Shown here: piece by piece, positions 1 to 5,686 of the stretch
Layout of the letters: every line of letters begins with the position of its first letter
How positions within the stretch are numbered: position 1 is the stretch's first letter
Source: Tepidimicrobium sp.
GTDB taxonomy: Bacteria > Bacillota > Clostridia > Tissierellales > Tepidimicrobiaceae
Direction of reading: 5' to 3'
Length of the DNA: 5,687 nucleotides
NCBI GenBank assembly: GCA_012839395.1
Contig: DUNJ01000088.1
Location: 1 to 5,687 of the forward strand
Notes under the pieces: model-generated
Database searches by the model: none
What the model was told of the DNA's origin: nothing
Seen by the model: the letters and a program-made list of their open reading frames with translations, nothing else
Program-made: the position numbers and the translations under genes

Positions 1-94
1 AACCATTTTTAGCAAATTCCTTTAAAGCGGCATCAATGATCTGTCTCTGTTTTTCCTCTTTTAATTTTTTAAATTTAAAATAAATGATGGTCAC
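1..94 (-). CDS. TetR/AcrR-family transcriptional regulator, N-terminus only (runs off the left edge)
   Basis: The minus-strand frame ends at the window edge with KEEKQRQIIDAALKEFAKNG, which is the typical first helix of a TetR-family DNA-binding domain. About 31 residues are visible, so the recognition helix, ligand-binding domain and regulated function cannot be judged. The start is uncertain. GTG at 92-94 is used here, but the Shine-Dalgarno-like GGGAAGG directly abuts it. The frame stays open upstream through ATG codons at 134-136 and 149-151, which lie inside the promoter and lack ribosome binding sites. An ATT codon at 83-85 has the best spacing to a GGTGA-like site. A sigma-A promoter and two identical inverted repeats precede the gene, so autoregulation is likely by inference. 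Family assignment is fairly sure; the start is not. Confidence 0.75.
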   Translation of the reverse strand, partial: MTIIYFKFKKLKEEKQRQIIDAALKEFAKNG

Positions 95-111
95 CCTTCC
101 CAAAATTTTTA

Positions 112-126
112 TGACCGCATTGGTCA
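112..126. promoter_or_regulatory. Probable TetR operator O1 (TGACC-N5-GGTCA)
   Basis: A perfect 5-bp inverted repeat, TGACCGCATTGGTCA, covers the predicted transcript start of the TetR-family gene. The same arms with a different 5-bp spacer recur 33 bp away. Conserved arms with an unconserved spacer are what a dimeric repressor site would show. Which protein binds is inferred from adjacency. Confidence 0.6.
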
Positions 127-131
127 GGTAT

Positions 132-160
132 ATCATAGCACGAATGACCATGTAGGTCAA
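132..160 (-). promoter_or_regulatory. Sigma-A promoter of the TetR-family gene
   Basis: On the minus strand, TTGACC (155-160) and TATGAT (132-137) are separated by exactly 17 bp, close to the sigma-A consensus. The predicted transcript start is near 125, about 30 nt before the GTG start. Inverted repeats overlap the -35 box and the predicted start site, which is the expected layout for repression. Confidence 0.65.
145..159. promoter_or_regulatory. Probable TetR operator O2 (TGACC-N5-GGTCA)
   Basis: The perfect inverted repeat TGACCATGTAGGTCA overlaps the -35 box of the TetR promoter. It has the same arms and spacing as the site at 112-126, and its centre is 33 bp from that site, about three helical turns. 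Confidence 0.6.
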
Positions 161-191
161 TAAATGCTTTTTTACATATATTTTAAAGCAT

Positions 192-221
192 AAAAAACAG
201 CAGGTGCTTGATCCCGCTGTT
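192..221 (-). terminator. Rho-independent terminator of apeB
   Basis: Read on the minus strand, AACAGCGGG (213-221) pairs with CCTGCTGTT (196-204), giving a 9-bp stem with one G-U pair around an 8-nt loop. A run of T residues follows directly. It lies about 85 bp after the apeB stop codon. The 222-304 stretch between them holds nothing else I can recognise. Confidence 0.75.
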
Positions 222-304
222 CAACTACAAATAATATGCATAGTATACTTAAGTAAACAAATATAAAGTTAGTTTTATAAGTGGATTCATCTTTTACAAT
301 CCGA

Positions 305-1606
305 CTATATCTTATAAAATTCTTTAAAGGATTCATATATATAATAATGGTCCATTACCCCGCCTAATTCCCGAATTGAATGCATACCTAGTATTGGATT
401 TCCTATATCGATTGAAGGTATAGCCAATTGGCTTGAGGATATGGGCCCTATGGTAGATCCTCCCCTTTCGTCAGATCTATTTACAAATTTTTGCACAGGG
501 ACATCAATAGATCTACAGATCGCCTCATAGGCTGCCGATGAATAGCTGTCCGTTGTATAGGCTTGGTTAGCGGCTAGTTTTATGGCTGGTCCCTCATTTA
601 TAATTGGTCTATTAGTAGGATCTTGTTTTTCTACATAGTTCGGATGAAGAGCATGAGCCTGGTCAGCAGATATTAAAAAAGAATTGGATAACGCTCTGTA
701 ATAATCTTCCCTATCTTTACCCATGGCCAATGTAATCCTCTCAAGAACCGTCCTAAGCATCGGGCTAGCTGCTCCCTGCTTGGTTTCACTACCTACCTCT
801 TCATTATCAAAGCAAACCAAAACCTTTGTAGCCCTGCCCAAATCGCTATCTAAAAGCCCATATAATCCTGCATGCACCATGGCCAAATTGTCCAATTTAC
901 CGATGGAGATAAATTCTTCATTAACCCCTACTAAAGAACCCTTCTCTACCCCATATAAAAACAATTCAAAGCTCAGGATATCGTCCACCTCTATACCTAG
1001 ATTCTCGCCAATTAGTTTTAGCAGGAAGTTTTCCTTTTGAAATTTATCATTAATGGTAGATAATATGGGTAGAGTATCGGTCTGAGGATTTATATTAACC
1101 CCCTCATTTATCTTCCTATTCATATGGATTGCTAGATTGGGTATTATCATTATAGGTTTTTCTATATTCACTAATAATTCCCCGGGTTTAAAGGGATCTT
1201 CAGTCCTTATGTTGACCCTACCTGCTAGGGACAAGGGCCTATCAAACCAGGTGTTCAATATGGGTCCCCCATAGACCTCCGTATTTAACTTTAAATAGCT
1301 ATCTTCTATTGTCATCTCCGGATTGGATTTTATTTTAAAAGTGGGTGAATCGGTATGAGCTCCTATAAGCCTAAAGCCATCCTCCTCTATTTTCCCCTTC
1401 CCTATTTCAAATCCTACAATGGCTGAGTTGTTTTTAGTTATGTAATATTTACCTTCCTTATCTAGCTTCCATCTATCCTGTAGTTTAAGTTTTTTAAAAC
1501 CCTTTTCAATAAGTATCCTTTCTACATTTTTAGTTGCATGAAAGGCACTATAACTTGAGTCGATAAATTGAATTAGGTCTTTAGCGAAGTTTTTCTCCTT
1601 GTTCAT
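305..1606 (-). CDS. apeB: M18-family metalloaminopeptidase (aspartyl aminopeptidase-like)
   Basis: This is a cytosolic, two-zinc exopeptidase that removes N-terminal residues, preferably acidic ones in characterised relatives, during peptide turnover. The protein has 433 residues, which fits the shorter bacterial M18 type and is complete. The family signature is present in order: GAHTDSP (His84), NTWFDRPLSLAGRV (119-131), KLDN (Asp239), FDNEEVGS (Glu269, Glu270), SADQAHALHPNY (Asp315) and GMHSIRE (His409). By comparison with known M18 enzymes, His84, Asp239, Glu270, Asp315 and His409 should bind zinc and Glu269 should be the general base. The ATG start has GGAAGA about 6 nt upstream. The gene seems to be transcribed alone, with a terminator at 192-221 and a possible promoter at 1682-1690. 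It is separated from niaX by decayed sequence, so no pathway link to its neighbours is suggested. Confidence 0.96.
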   Translation of the reverse strand: MNKEKNFAKDLIQFIDSSYSAFHATKNVERILIEKGFKKLKLQDRWKLDKEGKYYITKNNSAIVGFEIGKGKIEEDGFRLIGAHTDSPTFKIKSNPEMTIEDSYLKLNTEVYGGPILNTWFDRPLSLAGRVNIRTEDPFKPGELLVNIEKPIMIIPNLAIHMNRKINEGVNINPQTDTLPILSTINDKFQKENFLLKLIGENLGIEVDDILSFELFLYGVEKGSLVGVNEEFISIGKLDNLAMVHAGLYGLLDSDLGRATKVLVCFDNEEVGSETKQGAASPMLRTVLERITLAMGKDREDYYRALSNSFLISADQAHALHPNYVEKQDPTNRPIINEGPAIKLAANQAYTTDSYSSAAYEAICRSIDVPVQKFVNRSDERGGSTIGPISSSQLAIPSIDIGNPILGMHSIRELGGVMDHYYIYESFKEFYKI

Positions 1607-1656
1607 AAAATTCTTCCAACCCCTTTTGTACTATCTAAACATTCCTAAATTTAATT

Positions 1657-1830
1657 TTATTCTTCAAGTGGACTTACAAGTATTATAGCATATAATTTAT
1701 GAACCTGTGCTGGTACTAAATCATCACCTGTCAGCTGATCCTCATCTACTCTAACAAGAATTTATTTTCCATATACTTCCTCTATAATCCTGCTGAAATT
1801 TGGCCCTTTAACAACAGAGTTCATACTCAT
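1657..1830 (-). pseudogene. Small unidentified ORF interrupted by an in-frame TAA
   Basis: An ATG at 1828-1830 opens a frame coding MSMNSVVKGPNFSRIIEEVYGK, which stops at TAA (1762-1764). The same frame then continues with ILVRVDEDQLTGDDLVPAQV and further protein-like residues to a TAA at 1657-1659, 57 codons in all. The second half has no usable start of its own. Composition on both sides of the stop looks coding, so a nonsense mutation in an older, possibly longer gene is the simplest reading. The ribosome binding site before the ATG is poor. An overlapping open frame to the right (1808-2005) may be another piece of the same gene. I do not recognise the family. Confidence 0.4.
1682..1690 (-). 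promoter_or_regulatory. Possible extended -10 promoter for apeB
   Basis: The minus strand reads TGCTATAAT, a perfect -10 box with the TGn extension, about 76 bp before the apeB start. No good -35 box lies at the right distance, which is tolerated by extended -10 promoters. It sits inside the 3' end of the broken small ORF at 1657-1830. Confidence 0.4.
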
Positions 1831-2005
1831 TTCTCACTATTCTGGCACTTTTTATAATTACCTGCATTGCAGGAAGTACTAAAAAAGCCCGAGTCCAAGG
1901 ATGAGGTATTAATAAACTTAATATAATTTGAAGAACAAATGTAGGTATTATTATACTCTTGAAAGAACTAACGAATTTTAAAATAAATGCCTTTTCCAGG
2001 TACCT
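1808..2005 (-). other. Open hydrophobic frame after niaX, possible gene remnant
   Basis: Directly after the niaX stop, the same frame stays open for 65 codons to a TAA at 1808-1810. Translated, it begins RYLEKAFILKFVSSFK, has a hydrophobic core (IIIPTFVLQIILSLLIPHPW, then AFLVLPAMQVII) and ends RIVRNEYELCC. There is no proper start codon, so it is not an independent gene as it stands. It may be the remnant of a membrane protein whose reading frame shifts into the broken ORF at 1657-1830. It could also be chance in AT-rich sequence. No terminator for niaX is visible here. Confidence 0.3.
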
Positions 2006-2506
2006 TTATGAGAGATTAAGTAAATTTTTCACAGGTGTTTTAGATAATGCCTCTACTAAGGAAATAGCAATTAGACTATCTAAGGAATGGTGGATGACCG
2101 TTCCTATGCCCACAGTAACAAAGGCTGTATATAAATCAAAACCGAAGGGTAATACAATAAGGGCCTCCCCCAAGGCATGTATTGGTATAGTAAAAAGCAA
2201 AGCTTTCCAAAAAGGATAGCCTCTCTTAACTAGGGTGGCCCCTGCAAATCCAACAAACACATGGATAAAAGCCCTTGCAGCAACTACAGGCCCCATTATT
2301 AAAAGAAATCCTAAACTAGAGCCAAGACCTACCATTACTGCTGAAAATGGACTTATTAAAAAAGAGATCATTGTAGGAACATGGGATGCTAAGGTTGCCG
2401 AAAAAGGTGGTATATAGATTTTAAGATAAGCACCAAAGGATATTGGTATTATAAGAGCAAGGGCAGTTAGCAATGCTCCTACGACTATATGTCTAGTTTT
2501 AACCAC
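2006..2506 (-). CDS. niaX: ECF-type vitamin transporter substrate-binding subunit, predicted niacin transporter NiaX
   Basis: This is a predicted S component of an energy-coupling factor importer, which binds its vitamin in the membrane and works with a shared EcfA/A'/T module encoded elsewhere. The 166-residue protein is strongly hydrophobic with about six membrane segments (roughly 7-27, 34-53, 55-75, 78-94, 100-121 and 127-150). It carries the PPFSATLASHVP stretch (33-44) typical of these S components. Niacin is inferred from the adjacent niaR and a NiaR-like operator in the promoter; a related vitamin is not excluded. I chose GTG at 2504-2506 because GGAGG lies 8 nt upstream; an in-frame TTG further out (2519-2521) overlaps that ribosome binding site and is unlikely. 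niaR lies 100 bp upstream with no terminator between, so niaX may also receive read-through transcription. Confidence 0.82.
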   Translation of the reverse strand: MVKTRHIVVGALLTALALIIPISFGAYLKIYIPPFSATLASHVPTMISFLISPFSAVMVGLGSSLGFLLIMGPVVAARAFIHVFVGFAGATLVKRGYPFWKALLFTIPIHALGEALIVLPFGFDLYTAFVTVGIGTVIHHSLDSLIAISLVEALSKTPVKNLLNLS

Positions 2507-2544
2507 AAATATCGCCTCCAAAACTTATTTTATTTACTATAAAT

Positions 2545-2574
2545 ATTGTACTGTATATACACCTGTATTGTCAA
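2545..2574 (-). promoter_or_regulatory. Sigma-A promoter of niaX
   Basis: The minus strand has a perfect TTGACA (2569-2574) and TACAAT (2545-2550) separated by 18 bp. The predicted transcript start is near 2538, about 30 nt before the GTG start of niaX. The spacer is almost entirely filled by a NiaR-like site. Confidence 0.7.
2551..2568. promoter_or_regulatory. Probable NiaR operator in the niaX promoter spacer
   Basis: The sequence CTGTATATACACCTGTAT contains the perfect palindrome TGTATATACA (2552-2561) and an ACACCTGT element that resembles published NiaR/YrxA sites. It lies between the -35 and -10 boxes, so bound NiaR would block RNA polymerase. The match to the NiaR motif is from memory and is not scored. 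Confidence 0.55.
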
Positions 2575-2606
2575 TAGTTGATAAAAGTATTGGAGACAGG
2601 ATTGAA

Positions 2607-3116
2607 CTAATCTAGAAGCATCCCTTTCTCTTTTAGAATCTTTTCCGCTTTTTCTATGCTTTCCCTATTTAATCCTTCAATAGTGTGAAGATGTACCCCA
2701 TGGGTAAGTTTTGATAGGAGAACAGCTTCCTCCTTTTTTGTTGTTTTAATAAAATCTTTTACATCCTTTGAATTACTAAGCATTAACATACCGCGAAGTT
2801 CTCCATAAATCGGATGTTCTACAATTACATCTATAACCCTACATCCACATTCTATAAAAGTCATAAGTTCCTCTTCGGTTCTATCTTTATCGTGATAGAC
2901 AGCTATTTTTTTAGTGAAAAACTTTGTTGGCTTTTCAATTAAATAACCTCGAGAGGTAGCTATTATTTCCTCCCCAGCGGCCCGAAGAATTGCAATATCC
3001 TGAACTATAACCTGCCGTGTTACATTAAAAATTTCAGAAAGCTCATTCCCTGAAATCGGTTCATCCCTATTATTTAACACCTTTATTATTTTTTCTCTTC
3101 GCTGATTTGCATCCAT
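2607..3116 (-). CDS. niaR: Niacin-responsive transcriptional repressor NiaR (HTH_11 plus 3H domain)
   Basis: In Firmicutes and Thermotoga, NiaR represses NAD synthesis and niacin uptake genes when niacin is abundant. This 169-residue copy is full length. Residues 5-60 form a winged helix-turn-helix (REKIIKVLNNRDEPISGNEL, then NVTRQVIVQDIAILRAAG). Residues 68-167 form the '3H' ligand and metal domain with VYHD (His75), EHPIYGEL (His101) and LTHGVHLHT (His139, His142, His144). His75, Glu83, His142 and His144 correspond in position to the metal ligands I recall for the Thermotoga maritima NiaR structure. The start is ATG 3114-3116, with GAGGTGA just upstream; the frame is open further but has no ribosome binding site there. 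niaX follows in the same direction with no terminator between. I see no clear promoter upstream. Confidence 0.93.
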   Translation of the reverse strand: MDANQRREKIIKVLNNRDEPISGNELSEIFNVTRQVIVQDIAILRAAGEEIIATSRGYLIEKPTKFFTKKIAVYHDKDRTEEELMTFIECGCRVIDVIVEHPIYGELRGMLMLSNSKDVKDFIKTTKKEEAVLLSKLTHGVHLHTIEGLNRESIEKAEKILKEKGMLLD

Positions 3117-3128
3117 AAAACTCACCTC

Positions 3129-3365
3129 TTTGAGAGATATTTTCTCACAATATCCTATACAATACAAGACGCCCTACAAGTATTTTCTACCTATGGGCAA
3201 GACGATCACTTTAATCCTAAAATTTTAGGCTGGCAAAATCAATATGCAGATGTTAATCCTTCTAAAAATATTTGTCTAATAGAGCCTTATGAAGAACTAA
3301 AACAAAAAAACATCCCACAAATATTACTTACCGTGAGATGTCTAGGATCTATTTTACGCCTTTAA
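3129..3365 (+). pseudogene. Plus-strand coding remnant of unknown family
   Basis: The only convincing protein-like signal on the plus strand is an open frame across the niaR upstream region, ending at TAA 3363-3365. Its translation includes SYTIQDALQVFSTYGQDDHF, then NPKILGWQNQYADVNPSK and NICLIEPYEELKQKNIPQIL. The amino-acid mix, with Trp, Tyr, Gly and charged residues, looks coding. There is no start codon with a ribosome binding site, and the left end runs into niaR on the opposite strand. The last part overlaps the terminator of the coiled-coil gene. I read it as a fragment of a decayed gene, with true limits perhaps 3150-3320. I do not recognise the family, and chance openness cannot be excluded. 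Confidence 0.35.
3304..3341 (-). terminator. Rho-independent terminator of the coiled-coil gene
   Basis: On the minus strand, ACATCTCAC (3333-3341) pairs with GTGGGATGT (3310-3318), a 9-bp stem with one U-G pair and a 14-nt loop. Seven T residues follow. It starts 8 bp after the stop codon of the coiled-coil gene. Confidence 0.8.
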
Positions 3366-3660
3366 TTACCCTTATTTCCACATCATGCTTATCTACTTTT
3401 TTATCAATTTCATCCACCTTTATCTCTAAGGAAGTTAGCTTTTCATAGGTCAACTTATATCCATCGTATAAAGCCCTATGGTTTTCATCCATTTTATTTT
3501 CCAATCTTACAATATCCTGTTTTACTTCCTTAAATCCTTCTTGTATTTCGCTTTTCATTCCCTGCATTTCATCCTGGATACTATCAACCCTACTGGTCAA
3601 TTCGCTATACATCTTGGTCATAAATTCAAATAATTGTTCATTGGATATAGCCTTACCCAT
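3349..3660 (-). CDS. Small coiled-coil protein of unknown function
   Basis: This is a 103-residue acidic and lysine-rich protein with no signal peptide or membrane segment. After a short N-terminal part (MGKAISNEQLFEFMTKMYSE), almost the whole chain shows heptad-like spacing of I, L, V and M, predicting a long helix or coiled coil. It is interrupted around residues 63-69 by HRALYDGYK and ends DKHDVEIRVIKGVK. I recall similar LYDGYK / VEIRVIKG proteins as recurrent hypothetical proteins in Clostridia. ATG 3658-3660 is chosen because GGGGG lies 8 nt upstream; an in-frame GTG at 3667-3669 overlaps that site. The gene has its own promoter (3691-3720) and terminator (3304-3341), so it is a monocistronic unit. 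Oligomerisation or scaffolding is plausible, but nothing shows a function. Confidence 0.8.
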   Translation of the reverse strand: MGKAISNEQLFEFMTKMYSELTSRVDSIQDEMQGMKSEIQEGFKEVKQDIVRLENKMDENHRALYDGYKLTYEKLTSLEIKVDEIDKKVDKHDVEIRVIKGVK

Positions 3661-3690
3661 TATTAACACCCCCGAACATCAATTACCTTT

Positions 3691-3720
3691 ATTATATCAT
3701 TGGCATAATAATACATTCAA
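3691..3720 (-). promoter_or_regulatory. Sigma-A promoter of the coiled-coil gene, extended -10
   Basis: TTGAAT (3715-3720) and a perfect TATAAT (3691-3696) are 18 bp apart on the minus strand, and TGA before the -10 box supplies the TGn extension. The predicted start is near 3684, about 24 nt before the ATG. Confidence 0.7.
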
Positions 3721-3786
3721 TATCAAGATAAAAAGGTGATGGCAGCAAATAATTGTTGGAGAACAATTTAAATATTATTGGATTCT

Positions 3787-3820
3787 AAAAAATCCCAAAG
3801 GTACTTCTACCCATGGGATT
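3787..3820 (-). terminator. Rho-independent terminator after the aconitase X fragment
   Basis: On the minus strand, AATCCCA and TGGGATT form a 7-bp outer stem, and GGTA/TACC forms an inner stem closed by a GAAG tetraloop, with a 2x2 internal mismatch between them. A run of T residues follows. It would end transcripts coming from the aconitase X and stalk-protein region. Confidence 0.7.
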
Positions 3821-3835
3821 CTTTAGTGCCTCTAA

Positions 3836-3864
3836 TGGGACAGTTGATCCGTCCCCCTGTCCCA
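3836..3864. repeat. REP-like palindrome (TGGGACAG ... CTGTCCCA)
   Basis: A perfect 8-bp inverted repeat, TGGGACAG (3836-3843) and CTGTCCCA (3857-3864), flanks a 13-nt loop. The minus strand reads TGGGACAGGGGGACGG, a string I recall from dispersed intergenic palindromes in Firmicutes that are linked to REP-associated tyrosine transposases. Only one copy is present here and no transposase is in the window. It has no T-run, so it is not a terminator. Confidence 0.5.
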
Positions 3865-3889
3865 CCTCTACCTTGCTCTCACTACTCCC

Positions 3890-4513
3890 TCATCTAGATC
3901 CCCCCTCTGTAATAATCTCCAATAACTCATCATCAGTATAGTATCTAGAAGTAGTATATGTTCGTAGCTTATTAGAATTTGTAATTACTGGCATCTTCCC
4001 ACAAAGAGGATTGTTCATATACATTAAAGGACAAATATAGGAAATTGATACCCCCATAAACTTTAACTCTTCAGCCTCTGGTAATTTTCGAAATTCTTCT
4101 AATACTGAAGGTGAGGCAGTCAATACCGTCGGTATTATTACCCTCTGTTTATTAGCCCGGGAAAGATAGGTTTTAATATTTTCCGTCCATTGAATTAATT
4201 GACTTAGAGACAAATGAGGACAACCTATGAAACAAAGTTTTGGTTTTACACTAGGATCCTTCCACATAATTGGATAGCTAGACTTTACTCTTTCTAATTC
4301 CTTATCATCTATTATATAAATATTAGGATTTTCAACTATAAGCTCTTCCCCCATCTCTTTAGCCTCAGGGGTTAGGCCTTCCACATGGAACAATCCTACT
4401 GCTCCATTACTAGCCGTTGCTGCACCCATATCCTTTAAATAATCCTTTGCCCTATTGTCCAATTTATTATTAAAATAGTAACCAAGATTTTTAATATTCT
4501 GTTTCAGTATCAT
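3890..4513 (-). pseudogene. Aconitase X (DUF521) C-terminal half, N-terminus missing
   Basis: Aconitase X proteins are iron-sulfur hydro-lyases; characterised members dehydrate cis-3-hydroxy-L-proline or, in archaea, mevalonate 5-phosphate. The frame codes 207 residues against about 400 for the usual large subunit. Recognisable in order are LKDMGAATASNGAVGLFHVE (26-45), SYPIMWKDP (79-87), CFIGCPHLSL (94-103), IPTVLTASP (127-135), ICPLMYMNNPLC (160-171) and PVITNSNKLRTYTTSRYYTD (175-194). The natural C-terminus is present, but the whole N-terminal half is gone. Its place is taken by the 3' end of the stalk-protein pseudogene, whose stop lies at 4491-4493 in another frame. The small DUF126 partner is also absent. 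ATG 4511-4513 has only AGGA 2 nt upstream, so translation is doubtful. I read it as a gene remnant left by a deletion or rearrangement. Confidence 0.85.
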
Positions 4514-5521
4514 ATCCTAAACTAGTATCTATTCCTATGGTCTGAGTCTTGCCATCCCAAGTAACTGCAAAGTCAAACACTTTACCAATATCTCGTAATT
4601 TGAAATAATTATTTCCACCAATTTTATAGGCTAATAATTCTATTATCTCTCCATCCTTGTATATAATAGATGTACTAGATTCTGCTATTTTATTAGCCCC
4701 ATCACCTGGTGCCAATTCTCCACCTACTTCTGTATAAGCCTTGTTTGATATTAATTCAATTGATTTAGTATCATTATTCCACTATGCTTCAAATTGCTTC
4801 TCAGTTCCACTTAAAACCTTAGCTAAATCTCTTAATTTAAAATAGTTATTATTATTAATCTTATATGCATCAAAATTGATATCCTGACCATTTACTAGAA
4901 CCCTGGATTTTGTTGATTCTGCCTTTACCTTTTCTACTGGTTTTTCAGTTCCTACTTCATTGTCTACTACTTTAATAAAAGCTGAAGCAGATCCGTCAAC
5001 TGCCTCTTCCCTTAAAATTACAAAATAATCTCCTGGCTCAGTTATTGTTACTGCACTTCCCTCTATATAATAGATCATCTCAATTCCTTCGTATTTGTCC
5101 ATTTCTGAAGCATCTACAATCTTGTCTACATATGGAATATATCCAGTTTCATCAGGCTCTGCTGTAGGATCATGGAAATAGATTGAAATAGGACCTGATA
5201 TTGGGAGTCCCGTCATAAGTTCAGATTCAAAATTTCCTTCTTCCACCTCTGTTAGCTGATATACATAGAACATAGCAGCAGTCATAGATGAAGTGATTAC
5301 TGTTGGTGATTGTACAATAAGTTGTGCATCTACATTTTCAAAAAGTCCATCTGTTTCCTCTATAACATTTGATACTGTAAAATGTACTGGTGCAGATTCA
5401 ATCTCCTCTTCTGTCATACCTTCCTACAAATAACCCTTTACTCCAAGTACTTCTCCTTGTCCATGTACTGTTAATGGTGTTAATATAAGCATTAGAACTA
5501 ATGCTAGTACAATTTTTTCAT
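4491..5521 (-). pseudogene. Secreted stalk-domain (copper amine oxidase N-terminal-like) protein, inactivated
   Basis: The ancestral protein was secreted. A signal peptide (MKKIVLALVLMLILTPLTVHG) can be rebuilt, followed by about 150 residues of unidentified, probably beta-rich sequence. After these come two copies of a Copper_amine_oxidN-like repeat, around NNNNYFKLRDLAKVL (near 4830) and GGNNYFKLRDIGKVFDF (near 4600), ending at TAA 4491-4493. Such repeats are common in Clostridia surface proteins and do not imply amine oxidase activity. Three lesions break it. The A-run after ATG 5519-5521 has six residues (5513-5518) where seven are needed, so the frame hits a stop within five codons. Amber codons then interrupt the main frame at 5424-5426 and 4782-4784. 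The ribosome binding site (GGGAGGGAGC) and a promoter are still present, which suggests recent decay. Sequencing error could explain the frameshift, but less easily both stops as well. Confidence 0.8.
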
Positions 5522-5549
5522 TTTTGCTCCCTCCCTTGTATTTTAAAAA

Positions 5550-5579
5550 ATAATACATATTTACCGTATAAAACTACAA
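5550..5579 (-). promoter_or_regulatory. Possible sigma-A promoter of the stalk-protein pseudogene
   Basis: TTGTAG (5574-5579) and TATTAT (5550-5555) are 18 bp apart on the minus strand, upstream of the strong GGGAGGGAGC ribosome binding site. The match to consensus is moderate. Confidence 0.4.
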
Positions 5580-5599
5580 TTTTCCGCATTTTTTATAAT

Positions 5600-5686
5600 T
5601 TAATATATTTCCGAATTTAGGAATGCACTGTGATGTGGTGCCCTAAAAGGTCTTTCTGTTATTAGGCTTCCCCTATCACCTATAAA
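5600..5686 (-). pseudogene. comM (YifB) fragment, Mg-chelatase-like AAA+ protein, cut off
   Basis: The minus-strand frame entering from the right edge codes GDRGSLITERPFRAPHHS, a hallmark of ComM/YifB between the Walker A and Walker B motifs of its AAA+ domain. ComM is a hexameric helicase that promotes branch migration during natural transformation; intact proteins are about 500 residues. After the codon at 5627-5629, similarity ends: the family would continue TISDAGLIGGG, but here the frame reads AFLNSEIY and stops at TAA 5600-5602. Walker B and everything after it are therefore lost from this copy. The part before the window cannot be seen, so an N-terminal half may or may not be intact. 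The family is recognised with good confidence from the motif alone. Confidence 0.75.

Noticed and set aside
723..1040. Plus-strand open frame of 105 codons inside apeB
   Set aside because: It lies wholly antisense to a well-supported M18 aminopeptidase, has low-complexity Ser/Leu/Pro composition and no ribosome binding site.
1861..1873. 13-bp palindrome CCTGCATTGCAGG as a niaX terminator
   Set aside because: It forms a hairpin, but no T-run follows in the minus direction; it may be chance.
1959..2417. Two plus-strand open frames antisense to niaX
   Set aside because: They mirror the codons of the recognised transporter gene and show no family features or ribosome binding sites.
4491..4715. 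Separate 74-residue gene starting at a TTG
   Set aside because: It has no ribosome binding site, and its frame is continuous with the stalk-protein frame up to the amber codon at 4782-4784; it is the C-terminal part of that pseudogene.
4782..5426. TAG recoding (for example pyrrolysine) to explain the two amber codons in the stalk-protein gene
   Set aside because: The intact apeB, niaR and coiled-coil genes all end in TAG, and the same gene also has a frameshift, so decay is simpler.
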